The notes: generated by a model not told the origin, from the letters alone. DNA of 29,543 nt from an uncultured Clostridia bacterium (GCA_949045875.1 CARPYP010000022.1:1-29543), one strand, 5' to 3'; positions 8,013 to 15,460 are shown, numbered from the stretch's first letter. Program-made: numbers and translations.

Positions 8013-8061
8013 GTTAATAAAAAAGCTTTATTAACTGTAAATTTACAATTGATAAAGCTTT
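8013..8061 (+). terminator. 40-bp palindromic terminator after the ORF6N gene
   Basis: A near-perfect 40-nt palindrome at 8022-8061 starts and ends with AAAGCTTTA / TAAAGCTTT. It overlaps an alternative perfect 9-bp hairpin, GTTAATAAA / TTTATTAAC (8013-8021 and 8026-8034). The two folds exclude each other. It lies 47 bp after the stop codon and probably terminates transcription; the same AAAGCT ends occur in the 82-bp repeat palindrome. Confidence 0.55.
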
Positions 8062-8122
8062 AATTGCTTAAATGAACCCAAAATCAATTACTTGTGCATT
8101 TATATTGAAAAAGGAAGTAAGA

Positions 8123-9222
8123 ATGCTAACGGTTTTATCTCAATTAGAAATTGAAATAGTATCAGAAAGAACAAAATTTGGTTTAAATGGTGCTATTAAG
8201 TCTGGACATTTACCTGGAATTGTGCCATTAGGCTATAAAAAAAGATAGCAATAAAAAAACTATAATTGATGAAACTACAAAAGATGTAGTAATTAGAATA
8301 TTTAATATGTATTTAGAGGGAAAAAGCTATCAACAAATAAGTAATACTTTAAATAAAGAAAAAGTATTAGCACCAAAACATTGGAGAGATACAACCATTA
8401 TGAAAATGATAGACAATAAAGTCTATATGGGAGATTATGAAAAAGGAAAATCAAACAATAAAGACACATTAGTTTATATGAATGTGGTAGAGCCAATTAT
8501 TAGTCGTGCAATATGGAACGAGGCACAATATCAAAAAGAAAAAAATCAAAGAAGTTATACAAGAGATAGAGTTTATATATTCTTCCAAAAACTAAAATGT
8601 CCTAAATGTAATAAAATAATGAAATGCAAAGGCTCTGGTGGTACTAAAGAAAATATATGTAACAAATAGTTTATCATTTATGCCACAACAGCTAATGGCT
8701 GACAGAGATATTGAAAGAGAAAAACTAATAAAAGATAATAAATTAAATGAAACTAAAAAAAAGAATGGAACAAAAAATCGAAAGAAGAAAAGCAAGAATT
8801 TATTTCAAAATTTATTGAATCAATAACATTATTAAAGAACAAAAAACGGAGAATTTTATATTGATAAAATAAATTTTAGAAGTAGCTACATTGAACAACT
8901 AACAAAATTTTTTGCATTAGGAATAGCAGATGTTTTTGTACCAGTTGAAGTAGATGAAGAAGAAAAAGAAATTAGGACAAGTGTTAATATAAATCAAGAA
9001 CAATTAGATGATTACATTACAACTCTTAACAAAGAATTTGAAATAGAATTTTATGAATTATTTTCAAAAAATGCGAACGAAAATGAGAAAGAAATTGAAA
9101 TAAAATTAAACAAAGAAAAACAAAAATTGATTCGATTAGTTGCTGTAAAAAATAACAAAGCTTTCTCAAAATCAAAGAAAGAAAATTATAAAATTGGAGC
9201 AGTAATTAGTAATCAAAAATAA
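8123..9222 (+). pseudogene. Large serine recombinase relic 3 (no catalytic domain, several frameshifts)
   Basis: Homology begins at LTVLSQLEIEIVSERTKFGL (from ATG 8123), just after where the catalytic domain would end, and covers the recombinase domain (PLGYKK, DETTKDVVIRIFNMYLEGKSYQQISNTLNKEKV). A run of seven A at about 8237-8243 shifts the frame; reading resumes up to the start of the zinc ribbon (LKCPKCNKIMKCKGSGG). The second half of the ribbon is missing, a coiled-coil remnant follows (MADRDIEREKLIKDN, about 8695), another extra A near 8850 shifts the frame again, and the C-terminal domain (GEFYIDKINFRSSYIEQL to about 9222) is readable. This relic is of a different subfamily from relics 1 and 2. 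It cannot encode a working recombinase. Confidence 0.85.
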
Positions 9223-9272
9223 AAAATTAGAGGAAAAATTCAAATTAAATACAATTTTTGTACCCCCATATA

Positions 9273-9294
9273 CTTCCTAACAAGCACTGAATTT
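9273..9294. repeat. Post-recombinase repeat motif, degenerate copy
   Basis: CTTCCTAACAAGCACTGAAT matches the CC-AGCAAGCACTGAAT core found after relics 1 and 2, again soon after a recombinase relic and near C-rich CCTCCCT. The remaining 9223-9480 stretch holds no gene; it includes a TATACT-like -10 near 9387 that may serve the following membrane-protein gene. Confidence 0.5.
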
Positions 9295-9480
9295 TTCCTC
9301 CCTAGTCAAAATTTGTATTTTGGAATTAAGTCCCAAGCTCTTTATAAAATAATTTGTAGAATTAATGAAAATATTGAAAAATTATGATATACTTTAATTC
9401 ATTAGACAGTATCTAATAAATTAAAAGAACAAATCAAATTATATAAAAAGAAGTAATTAAATAAAGAAAAGGAATAAGAA

Positions 9481-10662
9481 ATGAATAGATTATTAAGAAT
9501 AAGTTTTGATACTTTATTAACATCAGTTACGCCTATCTTGAGTTGGTTTTTACTAGGAATTTTAGTAGATAAAAATTTAATTAATATATTTTCACTTATA
9601 TATCCAATGCAATTTGTTATAAGTGCCATAAAAAGTATTTTTGGTACAGGAGCTAATATAAGTGCTGTTAGAGATAAAAGCAAAGAAAGTATATTTTCAG
9701 GAGTATTATTAGGAGCCATACTCGGAATCATAATATTAGGTGTTATTGTATTAAATATAGATAAATACATAGCTTTTATGAATATGGATATAGAAACTTA
9801 TAAAACATTTGCAATGTATGGACTAATTCAAATGTTTTTACAATTATTATTAAATTTATCTTTATGCAAATTATATTATGAAAATGATAATAAAAGAGCA
9901 AATAAATATAGTTTCTGGTTTAATTTAATAAATTTTTCTTCTTTAATAATTATGAGTATTATAACAAAAGAACAAATAATAATTGCAAGTATATCAATCA
10001 TAATTACTACTATTTTTACTATAGTTATGATGACTAGATTAGTACAAAAAACAAAAATCAAAATTAACTTAATCAATTGCGTAAAATACGATTCTGTATA
10101 TTTATTCGCAGAGATAAGTATGTTTATAATTTATCTATTTGGATTTAAAAATTCATTTAATTTTGGAGAAAAATATATTTTAGCTACTTCATTTGCGACT
10201 TTAATAACAGATACTCAATGGGATATATCTAGTGCAATAAAAACTGTAGCACAAATTGATATTGCTAAAAGATTATTCTCATACAAAGAGCATATGAAAA
10301 ATAGTAGAAAGTTAATCTATCTATTAATTATATCTACTTTTATTATGGGACTAATATTATATCCAAGTTATAAAGTTGATATAACAGCTACATTACTTAT
10401 AGTAGGAATTGAATTGATATCTTTATATATGTATCCAATTTATATTACAAAATTAACTTATATTCAACTTGAATATTCTGCTATAAAAGCTACCATTAGT
10501 AAACAGATTGCAAATATATTAAGAGTTTGCTGTTCCTTTATACCATCACCATTTTGTACTTCCATTGGATTAGCTATTTCTGTTATATATCAACTAGTGT
10601 CAACGCAATGTATAATTCAAAAAAATAAACTCAATTTAGAAATAAGTCAAAAGAATTTATAA
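9481..10662 (+). CDS. Multidrug/oligosaccharide flippase-like membrane protein (MATE-like)
   Basis: A 393-aa very hydrophobic protein with about 11-12 predicted membrane helices spread along its length. The pattern (paired 6-helix halves, short charged loops, TGANISAVRDKSKE after helix 2, DTQWDISSAIKTVAQIDIAK in the middle) resembles MATE-family exporters and related flippases, which move cationic drugs or lipid-linked substrates using Na+ or H+ gradients. Length is at the short end of MATE proteins (about 440-460). No catalytic signature fixes the substrate, and the family call is by overall character, not a definitive motif. It starts at ATG 9481 after AGGAATAAGA, in the accessory region between the 82-bp repeats, and the PemK-like gene follows with its own promoter. 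Confidence 0.6.
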   Translation: MNRLLRISFDTLLTSVTPILSWFLLGILVDKNLINIFSLIYPMQFVISAIKSIFGTGANISAVRDKSKESIFSGVLLGAILGIIILGVIVLNIDKYIAFMNMDIETYKTFAMYGLIQMFLQLLLNLSLCKLYYENDNKRANKYSFWFNLINFSSLIIMSIITKEQIIIASISIIITTIFTIVMMTRLVQKTKIKINLINCVKYDSVYLFAEISMFIIYLFGFKNSFNFGEKYILATSFATLITDTQWDISSAIKTVAQIDIAKRLFSYKEHMKNSRKLIYLLIISTFIMGLILYPSYKVDITATLLIVGIELISLYMYPIYITKLTYIQLEYSAIKATISKQIANILRVCCSFIPSPFCTSIGLAISVIYQLVSTQCIIQKNKLNLEISQKNL

Positions 10663-10668
10663 AAACTA

Positions 10669-10697
10669 TTGATACAAGAACAAAAGTTTGATACAAT
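10669..10697 (+). promoter_or_regulatory. Sigma-A promoter of the PemK-like gene
   Basis: TTGATA (10669-10674), 17-bp spacer, TACAAT (10692-10697); AAGGAG lies just before the ATG at 10725. Confidence 0.65.
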
Positions 10698-10724
10698 ATG
10701 TGAAATGCAAGGAGTGATTATTAT

Positions 10725-11456
10725 ATGAAACAGGCTTATATAAATTGTTTGAAAACATTAAGAAAATTTAGAAAAAATCTAAAAGTAGATAAGGATATAA
10801 AAAGAGGTAAATTATATTTTACTTGGATTAAAGATAAAACCGAAAAAATAGAAAATGAGAAAGATGATAATTATATTTATAAAAATATTGTGAAATATGC
10901 ATTATGCAATTTTAAAATAGATGATTTTAGCTATAAAAAGGCAAATAAACTACTAAAAAAAGTAATTGATACTAATTATATTCTGAAAAAGAATTATCGT
11001 ATTTTCAATAATCCAAATATTTCTTTTAATGATACAATGTTAATAACAAGAAAGCTTTTATTAAAAAGAGGTAATGTTGTATGGATTGACTTCGGATTTA
11101 ATATTGGAAATGAATTTGGAGGAATGCATCCAGCAGTTATTTTGAAAAATTTTGACAAAGATATATTTGTATTGCCTGTATCATCTAAAAAACCCATAGA
11201 GTATGAAAAAATAGAAAAAGATTTCGAAGAAGGTAAAATATCACAAGAAGAATGTGATAAGAGAAAGGACAAGGTAACTGAAATTGTGCAATTAGATAAT
11301 ATTATTGGTTTTAAAGAGATGACTAGATGGGCAAATATAACAAGAATGAGAAAAGTTAGTATATTAAGATTAAACTTTTCTGGAACAATAGGAAGAATAG
11401 ACGGAAAATATATAAACAAAATATCAAGCAAAATAAGTCAAGAATTTGGTGTATAA
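10725..11456 (+). CDS. PemK/MazF-like toxin-family protein with long N-terminal extension
   Basis: A 243-aa protein whose second half (from about residue 115, GNVVWIDFGFNIGNEFGGMHPAVILKNFDKDIFVLPVSSKK) has the start-strand and G-x-x-HPAVIL signature of PemK/MazF-type mRNA endoribonucleases. A helical insertion lies near 160-185, then IVQLDNI and a C-terminal helix. The first 115 residues are Lys-rich and helical with no recognised domain, so the protein is about twice the size of a classic MazF (110-120 aa). No small antitoxin gene lies upstream in the same operon: it has its own promoter and follows a membrane-protein gene. The N-terminal half could be regulatory, or the adjacent hairpin RNA (11496-11650) could be the partner; both are guesses. 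Long PemK-family proteins of this sort do occur on mobile elements of Clostridia. Confidence 0.75.
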   Translation: MKQAYINCLKTLRKFRKNLKVDKDIKRGKLYFTWIKDKTEKIENEKDDNYIYKNIVKYALCNFKIDDFSYKKANKLLKKVIDTNYILKKNYRIFNNPNISFNDTMLITRKLLLKRGNVVWIDFGFNIGNEFGGMHPAVILKNFDKDIFVLPVSSKKPIEYEKIEKDFEEGKISQEECDKRKDKVTEIVQLDNIIGFKEMTRWANITRMRKVSILRLNFSGTIGRIDGKYINKISSKISQEFGV

Positions 11457-11460
11457 AATC

Positions 11461-11489
11461 TTGACTTATGTAATAAAATATAGTATTAT
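11461..11489 (+). promoter_or_regulatory. Promoter of the three-hairpin RNA
   Basis: TTGACT (11461-11466), 17-bp spacer, TATTAT (11484-11489), beginning 4 bp after the PemK-like stop codon. It predicts a transcript start near 11496, ahead of the hairpin array. Confidence 0.55.
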
Positions 11490-11495
11490 AGTATT

Positions 11496-11650
11496 AGAAA
11501 GTAATTGAAAGATTGCTATGTTTGGAGTGAAAGCTCCAGTAATTGCTATGTTAGGTGGCTGACTAGAAATAGTTAGCCATCAGTTCGTTTTATAACTGAA
11601 AGATTGCTGTGGTAGGCAACTAGTTAGAAATAATTAGTTGCCAGTTTTTT
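11496..11650 (+). ncRNA. Candidate small RNA: three tandem GAAA-capped hairpins ending in a terminator
   Basis: Three units, each an ATTGCT-A/G-TG leader followed by a hairpin closed by a GAAA tetraloop and then AG. Unit 1: leader 11512, stem TGGAGT/GCTCCA (11523-11538). Unit 2: leader 11542, 12-bp stem (11554-11581). Unit 3: leader 11603, 12-bp stem (11615-11642), followed by TTTTTT, making it an intrinsic terminator. Units 2 and 3 have identical geometry, but their stems differ in sequence while staying paired, the pattern expected of selection for RNA structure. The linker TAA-C/T-TGAAAG also precedes units 1 and 3. A promoter sits immediately upstream and no ORF is present. I do not recognise an Rfam class. 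It could be a regulatory sRNA, an RNA antitoxin or a protein-binding decoy. Confidence 0.65.
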
Positions 11651-11700
11651 GATTTTATGCTATACTAATTTCAACAGTTGATGAGTCAATTATTTTTTTT

Positions 11701-11768
11701 GAGCAAAATGTGGGAGGAACACTATTAGAAATAGGTATATTTTTCGCAAATAACCTCCTAAATTGCTC
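11701..11768. other. Long-range stem sequestering a Shine-Dalgarno-like GGGAGG
   Basis: GAGCAA (11701-11706) and GGAGG (11713-11717) pair with TTGCTC (11763-11768) and CCTCC (11754-11758), with a small CTATT/AATAG hairpin in the loop. The stem runs into the left end of the second 82-bp repeat. No ORF follows the GGAGG. The 11651-11700 stretch carries TTGCCA-17 bp-TATACT, a possible promoter overlapping the upstream terminator, and TTGA-TGAG-TCAA before eight T. Confidence 0.4.
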
Positions 11769-11846
11769 TAAGAATAAAAAGCTATACTTTGTTGATATAT
11801 CAACGAAATACAGCTTTATTTTTTAAAAATTAATGCAAAACTAATG
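11765..11846. repeat. 82-bp direct repeat, right copy
   Basis: Matches 5864-5945 at 81 of 82 positions in the same orientation, including the 40-bp palindrome and the T-rich tail. Sequence diverges at once on both sides. Together the copies bracket recombinase relics 2 and 3, the ORF6N, MATE-like and PemK-like genes and the hairpin RNA. Confidence 0.85.
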
Positions 11847-11911
11847 CAATAGCTTTTATTTTATATTATTTATATATTCAACTTTACTGGTATTACAGGA
11901 GAGTTAAATTT

Positions 11912-12270
11912 ATGAAAATATCAATTGAAAATGAAATATTAAAAAAAATATCCTCAATATACAAGGTGGAGTAAAATTTGAACCAATGGGACTTTCAGGT
12001 CAATTAGAGAAATTAAAAGATCCAGCAGAAATATGCTATTATTGTGGAGATGTTCCTGTTTGTCGATATTGGAATCATAAGGATAGTGAGATTACTAAGA
12101 TAGATGAAAACACTTCTGAAGTACTAATAATGTTTGATACATTTGAAGGTCTTACAGAGCTTGAAAATGCAATGAATGAATTTATAAATCTTATAAAAGA
12201 AACATCTAATGTTACTGAAATAAAAATTGAAATATTAAATGAGAAAAAATCAAATTGTGAAATAATTTAG
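11912..12270 (+). pseudogene. Small Cys-containing protein of unknown function, probably frameshifted
   Basis: ATG 11912 follows CAGGAGAG and reads MKISIENEILKKIS... to TAA at 11972-11974. The +2 frame, open from 11935, continues as NIQGGVKFEPMGLSGQLEKL and on to TAG at 12268-12270. The likely original protein (about 118 aa) was broken in the A-run at about 11941-11948. The remaining main ORF (ATG 11986, 94 aa) has a C-x2-C-x5-C group (CYYCGDVPVC), which could bind a metal, and an acidic C-terminal half. I do not recognise it. The ATG at 11986 lacks a ribosome-binding site, which supports the frameshift reading over an intact 94-aa gene. Confidence 0.45.
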
Positions 12271-12413
12271 AAAGATATATAAATACAAAGAAAACATTAA
12301 TTTTACATCCAGAATGTTATCCAGAAAGGTATAGCTTGAGAAGAAATAGGAATTGTTATAGCGATTTAGATATTGAAAAATTAGAGAATTTAGAAAAGAA
12401 TTTCCAATTTTAA
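12261..12413 (+). pseudogene. Possible ORF remnant before prmC
   Basis: A frame open for about 50 codons (LERYINTKKTLILHPECYPERYSLRRN... ending KNFQF, TAA at 12411-12413) with protein-like composition but no start codon. It overlaps the end of the preceding fragment by 10 bp in another frame, so it may be its frameshifted continuation. Function unknown. Confidence 0.25.
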
Positions 12414-12460
12414 AACAAGTGGAGACTTTTGGTAATAATATAGTTATATAAGGAGAGGAA

Positions 12461-13306
12461 ATGGAAATAAAACAGGCAATAGTAGAAAATGCGAAAATAC
12501 TAAAAGAAAATAATATTCATGATTCATATAATATTGCTAGAATTTTAATGGCACATACTATAAATAAGTCTAAAGAATACTTAGTTATAAATGATAAAGA
12601 AATTTTAAAAGAAGAAATCTTACAATTATATAATTCTAAAATAGAAAAAGTAAAAAACGGATATCCGCTTCAATATATAACAAATAATCAAGAATTCATG
12701 AAATTAAGTTTTTATGTTAATGATAATGTATTAATTCCACAACCAGATACAGAGATATTAGTTGAAGAAGTAATAAAAATATGTAAAACAAAGTATGAAG
12801 AAGAACCAATAAAGGTATTAGATTTATGTACAGGTAGTGGTGCTATTGCAATATCTATAAAAAAATATGTAGATAATGTAGAAATTACAGCAACAGATAT
12901 AAGTAATAATGCTCTAAAAGTCGCTATTAAAAATGCAAATTTAAACAATGTAGAAATTAAATTTATAGAATCAAATATGTTTGAAAAAATTAATGATAAA
13001 TATGATATAATAGTTTCAAATCCACCATATATTGAAAAAGAAATTATAAAAACATTATCAAAAGAAGTACAATATGAGCCAACACTTGCATTAGATGGTG
13101 GTACAGATGGATTAAGTTTTTATAGAGAGATTTCTAAAAATGCATATAAATATTTACAAAAAAATAGCTACTTAGCATTAGAAATAGGATATAATCAAAA
13201 AAATAGTGTTATAGATATATTAGAAAAAGAAAATAGATATAAAAATATAATAAATATAAAAGATTTATCAAATAACGATAGGGTAATAATAGGACAGGTA
13301 GTTTAA
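12461..13306 (+). CDS. prmC: Peptide chain release factor N5-glutamine methyltransferase
   Basis: A 281-aa SAM-dependent methyltransferase that modifies the glutamine of the GGQ motif in release factors RF1/RF2, promoting translation termination. The N-terminal helical domain (1-85) contacts the release factor. Then come IPQPDTE (92-98, usually IPRPETE), the SAM-binding DLCTGSG (121-127), and the catalytic NPPY at 187-190, which holds the glutamine amide. Length matches the family (275-290). AAGGAGAGG precedes the ATG. whiA follows 45 bp downstream and hemW overlaps whiA, so the three are probably co-transcribed. It marks the return from accessory DNA to core genome. prfA, the frequent neighbour, is not in the window. 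Confidence 0.95.
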   Translation: MEIKQAIVENAKILKENNIHDSYNIARILMAHTINKSKEYLVINDKEILKEEILQLYNSKIEKVKNGYPLQYITNNQEFMKLSFYVNDNVLIPQPDTEILVEEVIKICKTKYEEEPIKVLDLCTGSGAIAISIKKYVDNVEITATDISNNALKVAIKNANLNNVEIKFIESNMFEKINDKYDIIVSNPPYIEKEIIKTLSKEVQYEPTLALDGGTDGLSFYREISKNAYKYLQKNSYLALEIGYNQKNSVIDILEKENRYKNIINIKDLSNNDRVIIGQVV

Positions 13307-13351
13307 TTGCGAAAATTTTTCAAATAGATACTTTAGGGAGGAATTAAAAAC

Positions 13352-14215
13352 ATGTCATTTTCATCAGAAGTAAAGGAGGAACTTAGTAAGCTAAATACTT
13401 TTGGAAATAAGAATTTAATATATTCAGAATTATATGGTTACATACTAAGTGGAAATACCAAAATTATAAAAAGTAAGATAAATTTCTCGACAAATAGTGA
13501 TTATAACATTAATAGATTTGGCAAAATATTGACTAAATTAGAAATTGATTACAAAATAAAAGTGCAAGGAAAAAACTATATAATATACTTTAATAAAGAA
13601 TGTTTAAATTTGAATGATATAAATGTATCAACAACTGATGAAAAAAAAGCAGTTATAAGAGGAGCATTTATGGGTGGAGGATTAATTAATAATCCTAATA
13701 GTAAATATCATTTGGAAATTACCTTTAATTCTAAAGAAAATCAGCAAATTGTACAAGATATTATTAGTGATTTTGACATAATAACTAAAAGTCTTATAAG
13801 AAAAAATGGATATTCTCTATATATAAAAGAAGGAGAATTTATTTCAGATTTCTTAGCTGTAATAGGTGCAAATACAGCAGTAATTAGATATGAAGAAATA
13901 AGAGTTATTAAAGATAAACGAAATAACATAAATAGAATAGTTAATTGCGAAACTGCAAACCTTAATAAAACTATTGAAGCCTCAGTATTACAAATACAAG
14001 CTATAAATCTAATAAAAAGTAAAAGAAAATTTGAAGATTTACCAGAAAACTTAAAAGAAATAGCAGAACTAAGATTAAAGAATCCAGATGCAAATTTAGT
14101 AGAACTTGGAGAAATGTTAAATACACCTATCAGTAAATCAGGTGTAAATCATAGATTAAATAAATTACTAGAAATGGCGAAAGAATTAAAGGAGAAGTAT
14201 ATTGGGAAGGATTGA
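13352..14215 (+). CDS. whiA: WhiA-family DNA-binding regulator
   Basis: A 287-aa member of the WhiA family: an N-terminal region related to LAGLIDADG homing endonucleases without nuclease function (SFSSEVKEELSKL ... GAFMGGGLINNPNSKYHLEI) and a C-terminal helix-turn-helix (LKEIAELRLKNPDANLVELGEML-type, with SKSGVNHRLNKLLE at 253-266). In actinomycetes WhiA activates sporulation septation genes; in Firmicutes it binds DNA and affects division and chromosome segregation. It is slightly shorter than the B. subtilis protein (about 316 aa), as is usual in Clostridia. AGGGAGG precedes the ATG. Its TGA overlaps a TTG upstream of the hemW ATG, fitting translational coupling. The usual partners rapZ and gluconeogenesis factor YvcK are not adjacent. 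Confidence 0.95.
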   Translation: MSFSSEVKEELSKLNTFGNKNLIYSELYGYILSGNTKIIKSKINFSTNSDYNINRFGKILTKLEIDYKIKVQGKNYIIYFNKECLNLNDINVSTTDEKKAVIRGAFMGGGLINNPNSKYHLEITFNSKENQQIVQDIISDFDIITKSLIRKNGYSLYIKEGEFISDFLAVIGANTAVIRYEEIRVIKDKRNNINRIVNCETANLNKTIEASVLQIQAINLIKSKRKFEDLPENLKEIAELRLKNPDANLVELGEMLNTPISKSGVNHRLNKLLEMAKELKEKYIGKD

Positions 14216-14223
14216 GATTAATA

Positions 14224-15327
14224 ATGAATGAGGTAAACTTATATATTCACATACCATTTTGTAAGAAAAAATGTTATTACTGTGATTTTATCTCATATCC
14301 TAATAAGGATGATTATATTGAGGAATATATAGATACTGTAATAAAAGAATATAGTAACTATAAAGCAGAAGAATATATAATTAAAACAGTATATATAGGT
14401 GGAGGAACACCATCATATATTGATAGTAAATATATTGTAAAACTTTTAAAAGAAATAAATTTAGAAAAAGCAGAGGAAATAACTATTGAAATTAACCCAG
14501 GAACTGTAACTAAAGAAAAATTAATAGATTATAGGAACTCTGGTATAAATAGATTAAGTATAGGATTACAAGCAACACAAGATACTTTACTTAAAGAAAT
14601 AGGTAGAATACATACTTATAATGAATTCCTAGATACATATAATATGGCAAGAGAAGTTGGCTTTAAAAATATAAATATAGATTTAATGTTAGCATTACCA
14701 AAACAACATATAGAAGATTTAATACAAAGTGTAAAAAGGATAATAGAATTAAATCCAGAACATATTTCAATATATTCATTAATATTAGAAGAAGGAACAA
14801 AAATGTATGATAAGGTTAATAAGCAAAAATGCACTTTACCAAAAGAAGATGAAGAAAGAGAAATGTACTGGGCAGTTAAAAATATATTAGAAAAGAATGG
14901 ATATAACCATTATGAAATATCAAACTTCGCTAAAAATGGTTATCATTCAAAACATAATATTGATTGCTGGAATCAAAAAGAATATATAGGTATAGGAGTA
15001 GCTGCACATTCATATTTGGATAATAGAAGATACTCTAATTTAGGAAATATAGAAGAATATATAAAAAATTATCATGACAAGGAAATACATGAAATTCAAG
15101 ATAAAATATCTAAACAAAAGGAATATATGATATTGGGATTAAGAAAGTTAGATGGAATTTATATATCAGAGTTTGAATTAAAATTTAATGAAAACCCTAT
15201 ATATTTATTTCGAAATGAATTAAATAAACTAGTAAATCAAGAATTAATAGAAATAGACTTAAATAATATAAGATTAACAAATAAAGGATTAGATTTAGCA
15301 AATATAGTATGGGAAGAATTTATATAA
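14224..15327 (+). CDS. hemW: Radical SAM HemW-family protein
   Basis: A 367-aa radical SAM protein of the HemN/HemW family. The cluster motif is C13-x3-C17-x2-C20 with a following F (CKKKCYYCDF), then GGGTPS at 59-64, SIGLQ near 119 and the C-terminal HemN domain. HemW binds haem and is thought to insert it into respiratory proteins; it lacks the features of true coproporphyrinogen dehydrogenase HemN. ATG 14224 is chosen because GGGAAGG lies 13 bp upstream and homology begins at once with NEVNLYIHIPFC; an in-frame TTG at 14212 overlaps the whiA stop. It is the last gene of the prmC-whiA-hemW run and is followed by a terminator. Older annotations may call it oxygen-independent coproporphyrinogen oxidase. 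Confidence 0.92.
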   Translation: MNEVNLYIHIPFCKKKCYYCDFISYPNKDDYIEEYIDTVIKEYSNYKAEEYIIKTVYIGGGTPSYIDSKYIVKLLKEINLEKAEEITIEINPGTVTKEKLIDYRNSGINRLSIGLQATQDTLLKEIGRIHTYNEFLDTYNMAREVGFKNINIDLMLALPKQHIEDLIQSVKRIIELNPEHISIYSLILEEGTKMYDKVNKQKCTLPKEDEEREMYWAVKNILEKNGYNHYEISNFAKNGYHSKHNIDCWNQKEYIGIGVAAHSYLDNRRYSNLGNIEEYIKNYHDKEIHEIQDKISKQKEYMILGLRKLDGIYISEFELKFNENPIYLFRNELNKLVNQELIEIDLNNIRLTNKGLDLANIVWEEFI

Positions 15328-15350
15328 AAATCTATATTGTTGAGAAATAA

Positions 15351-15384
15351 AATGAGGGTAACCTGTAAATAGGAAACCTTCATT
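15351..15384 (+). terminator. Intrinsic terminator after hemW
   Basis: AATGAGGGT (15351-15359) pairs with ACCTTCATT (15376-15384), 9 bp with one G-U, followed by TTTATATT. Confidence 0.75.
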
Positions 15385-15408
15385 TTTATATTAGGCTATA
15401 ATCGCTAA

Positions 15409-15451
15409 TGTATTTAAGATTTCCCCATTTAAATTCGGAAACTTAAATACA
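15409..15451. repeat. 43-bp inverted repeat between convergent hemW and dacF
   Basis: TGTATTTAAG / CTTAAATACA (15409-15418 and 15442-15451) and the inner TTTCC / GGAAA (15420-15424 and 15437-15441) form a 15-bp stem with a single bulged A. It sits between the two gene-specific terminators and is not needed by either. Confidence 0.5.
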
Positions 15452-15460
15452 CAAAAGAAA

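Noticed and set aside
10994..11431. A 145-aa - strand ORF opposite the PemK-like gene, a conceivable antisense antitoxin.
   Set aside because: Its composition is that of a shadow ORF and the + strand has clear PemK-family motifs.
11496..11650. Type III toxin-antitoxin RNA (ToxI-like) as a firm call.
   Set aside because: Known type III RNA repeats lie upstream of the toxin and differ in form; kept only as one hypothesis.
11671..11740. TTGATGAG followed later by GAAA, reminiscent of a hammerhead ribozyme core (CUGAUGAG ... GAAA).
   Set aside because: The first core base is wrong, and stems II and III cannot be drawn with the conserved cleavage-site arrangement.
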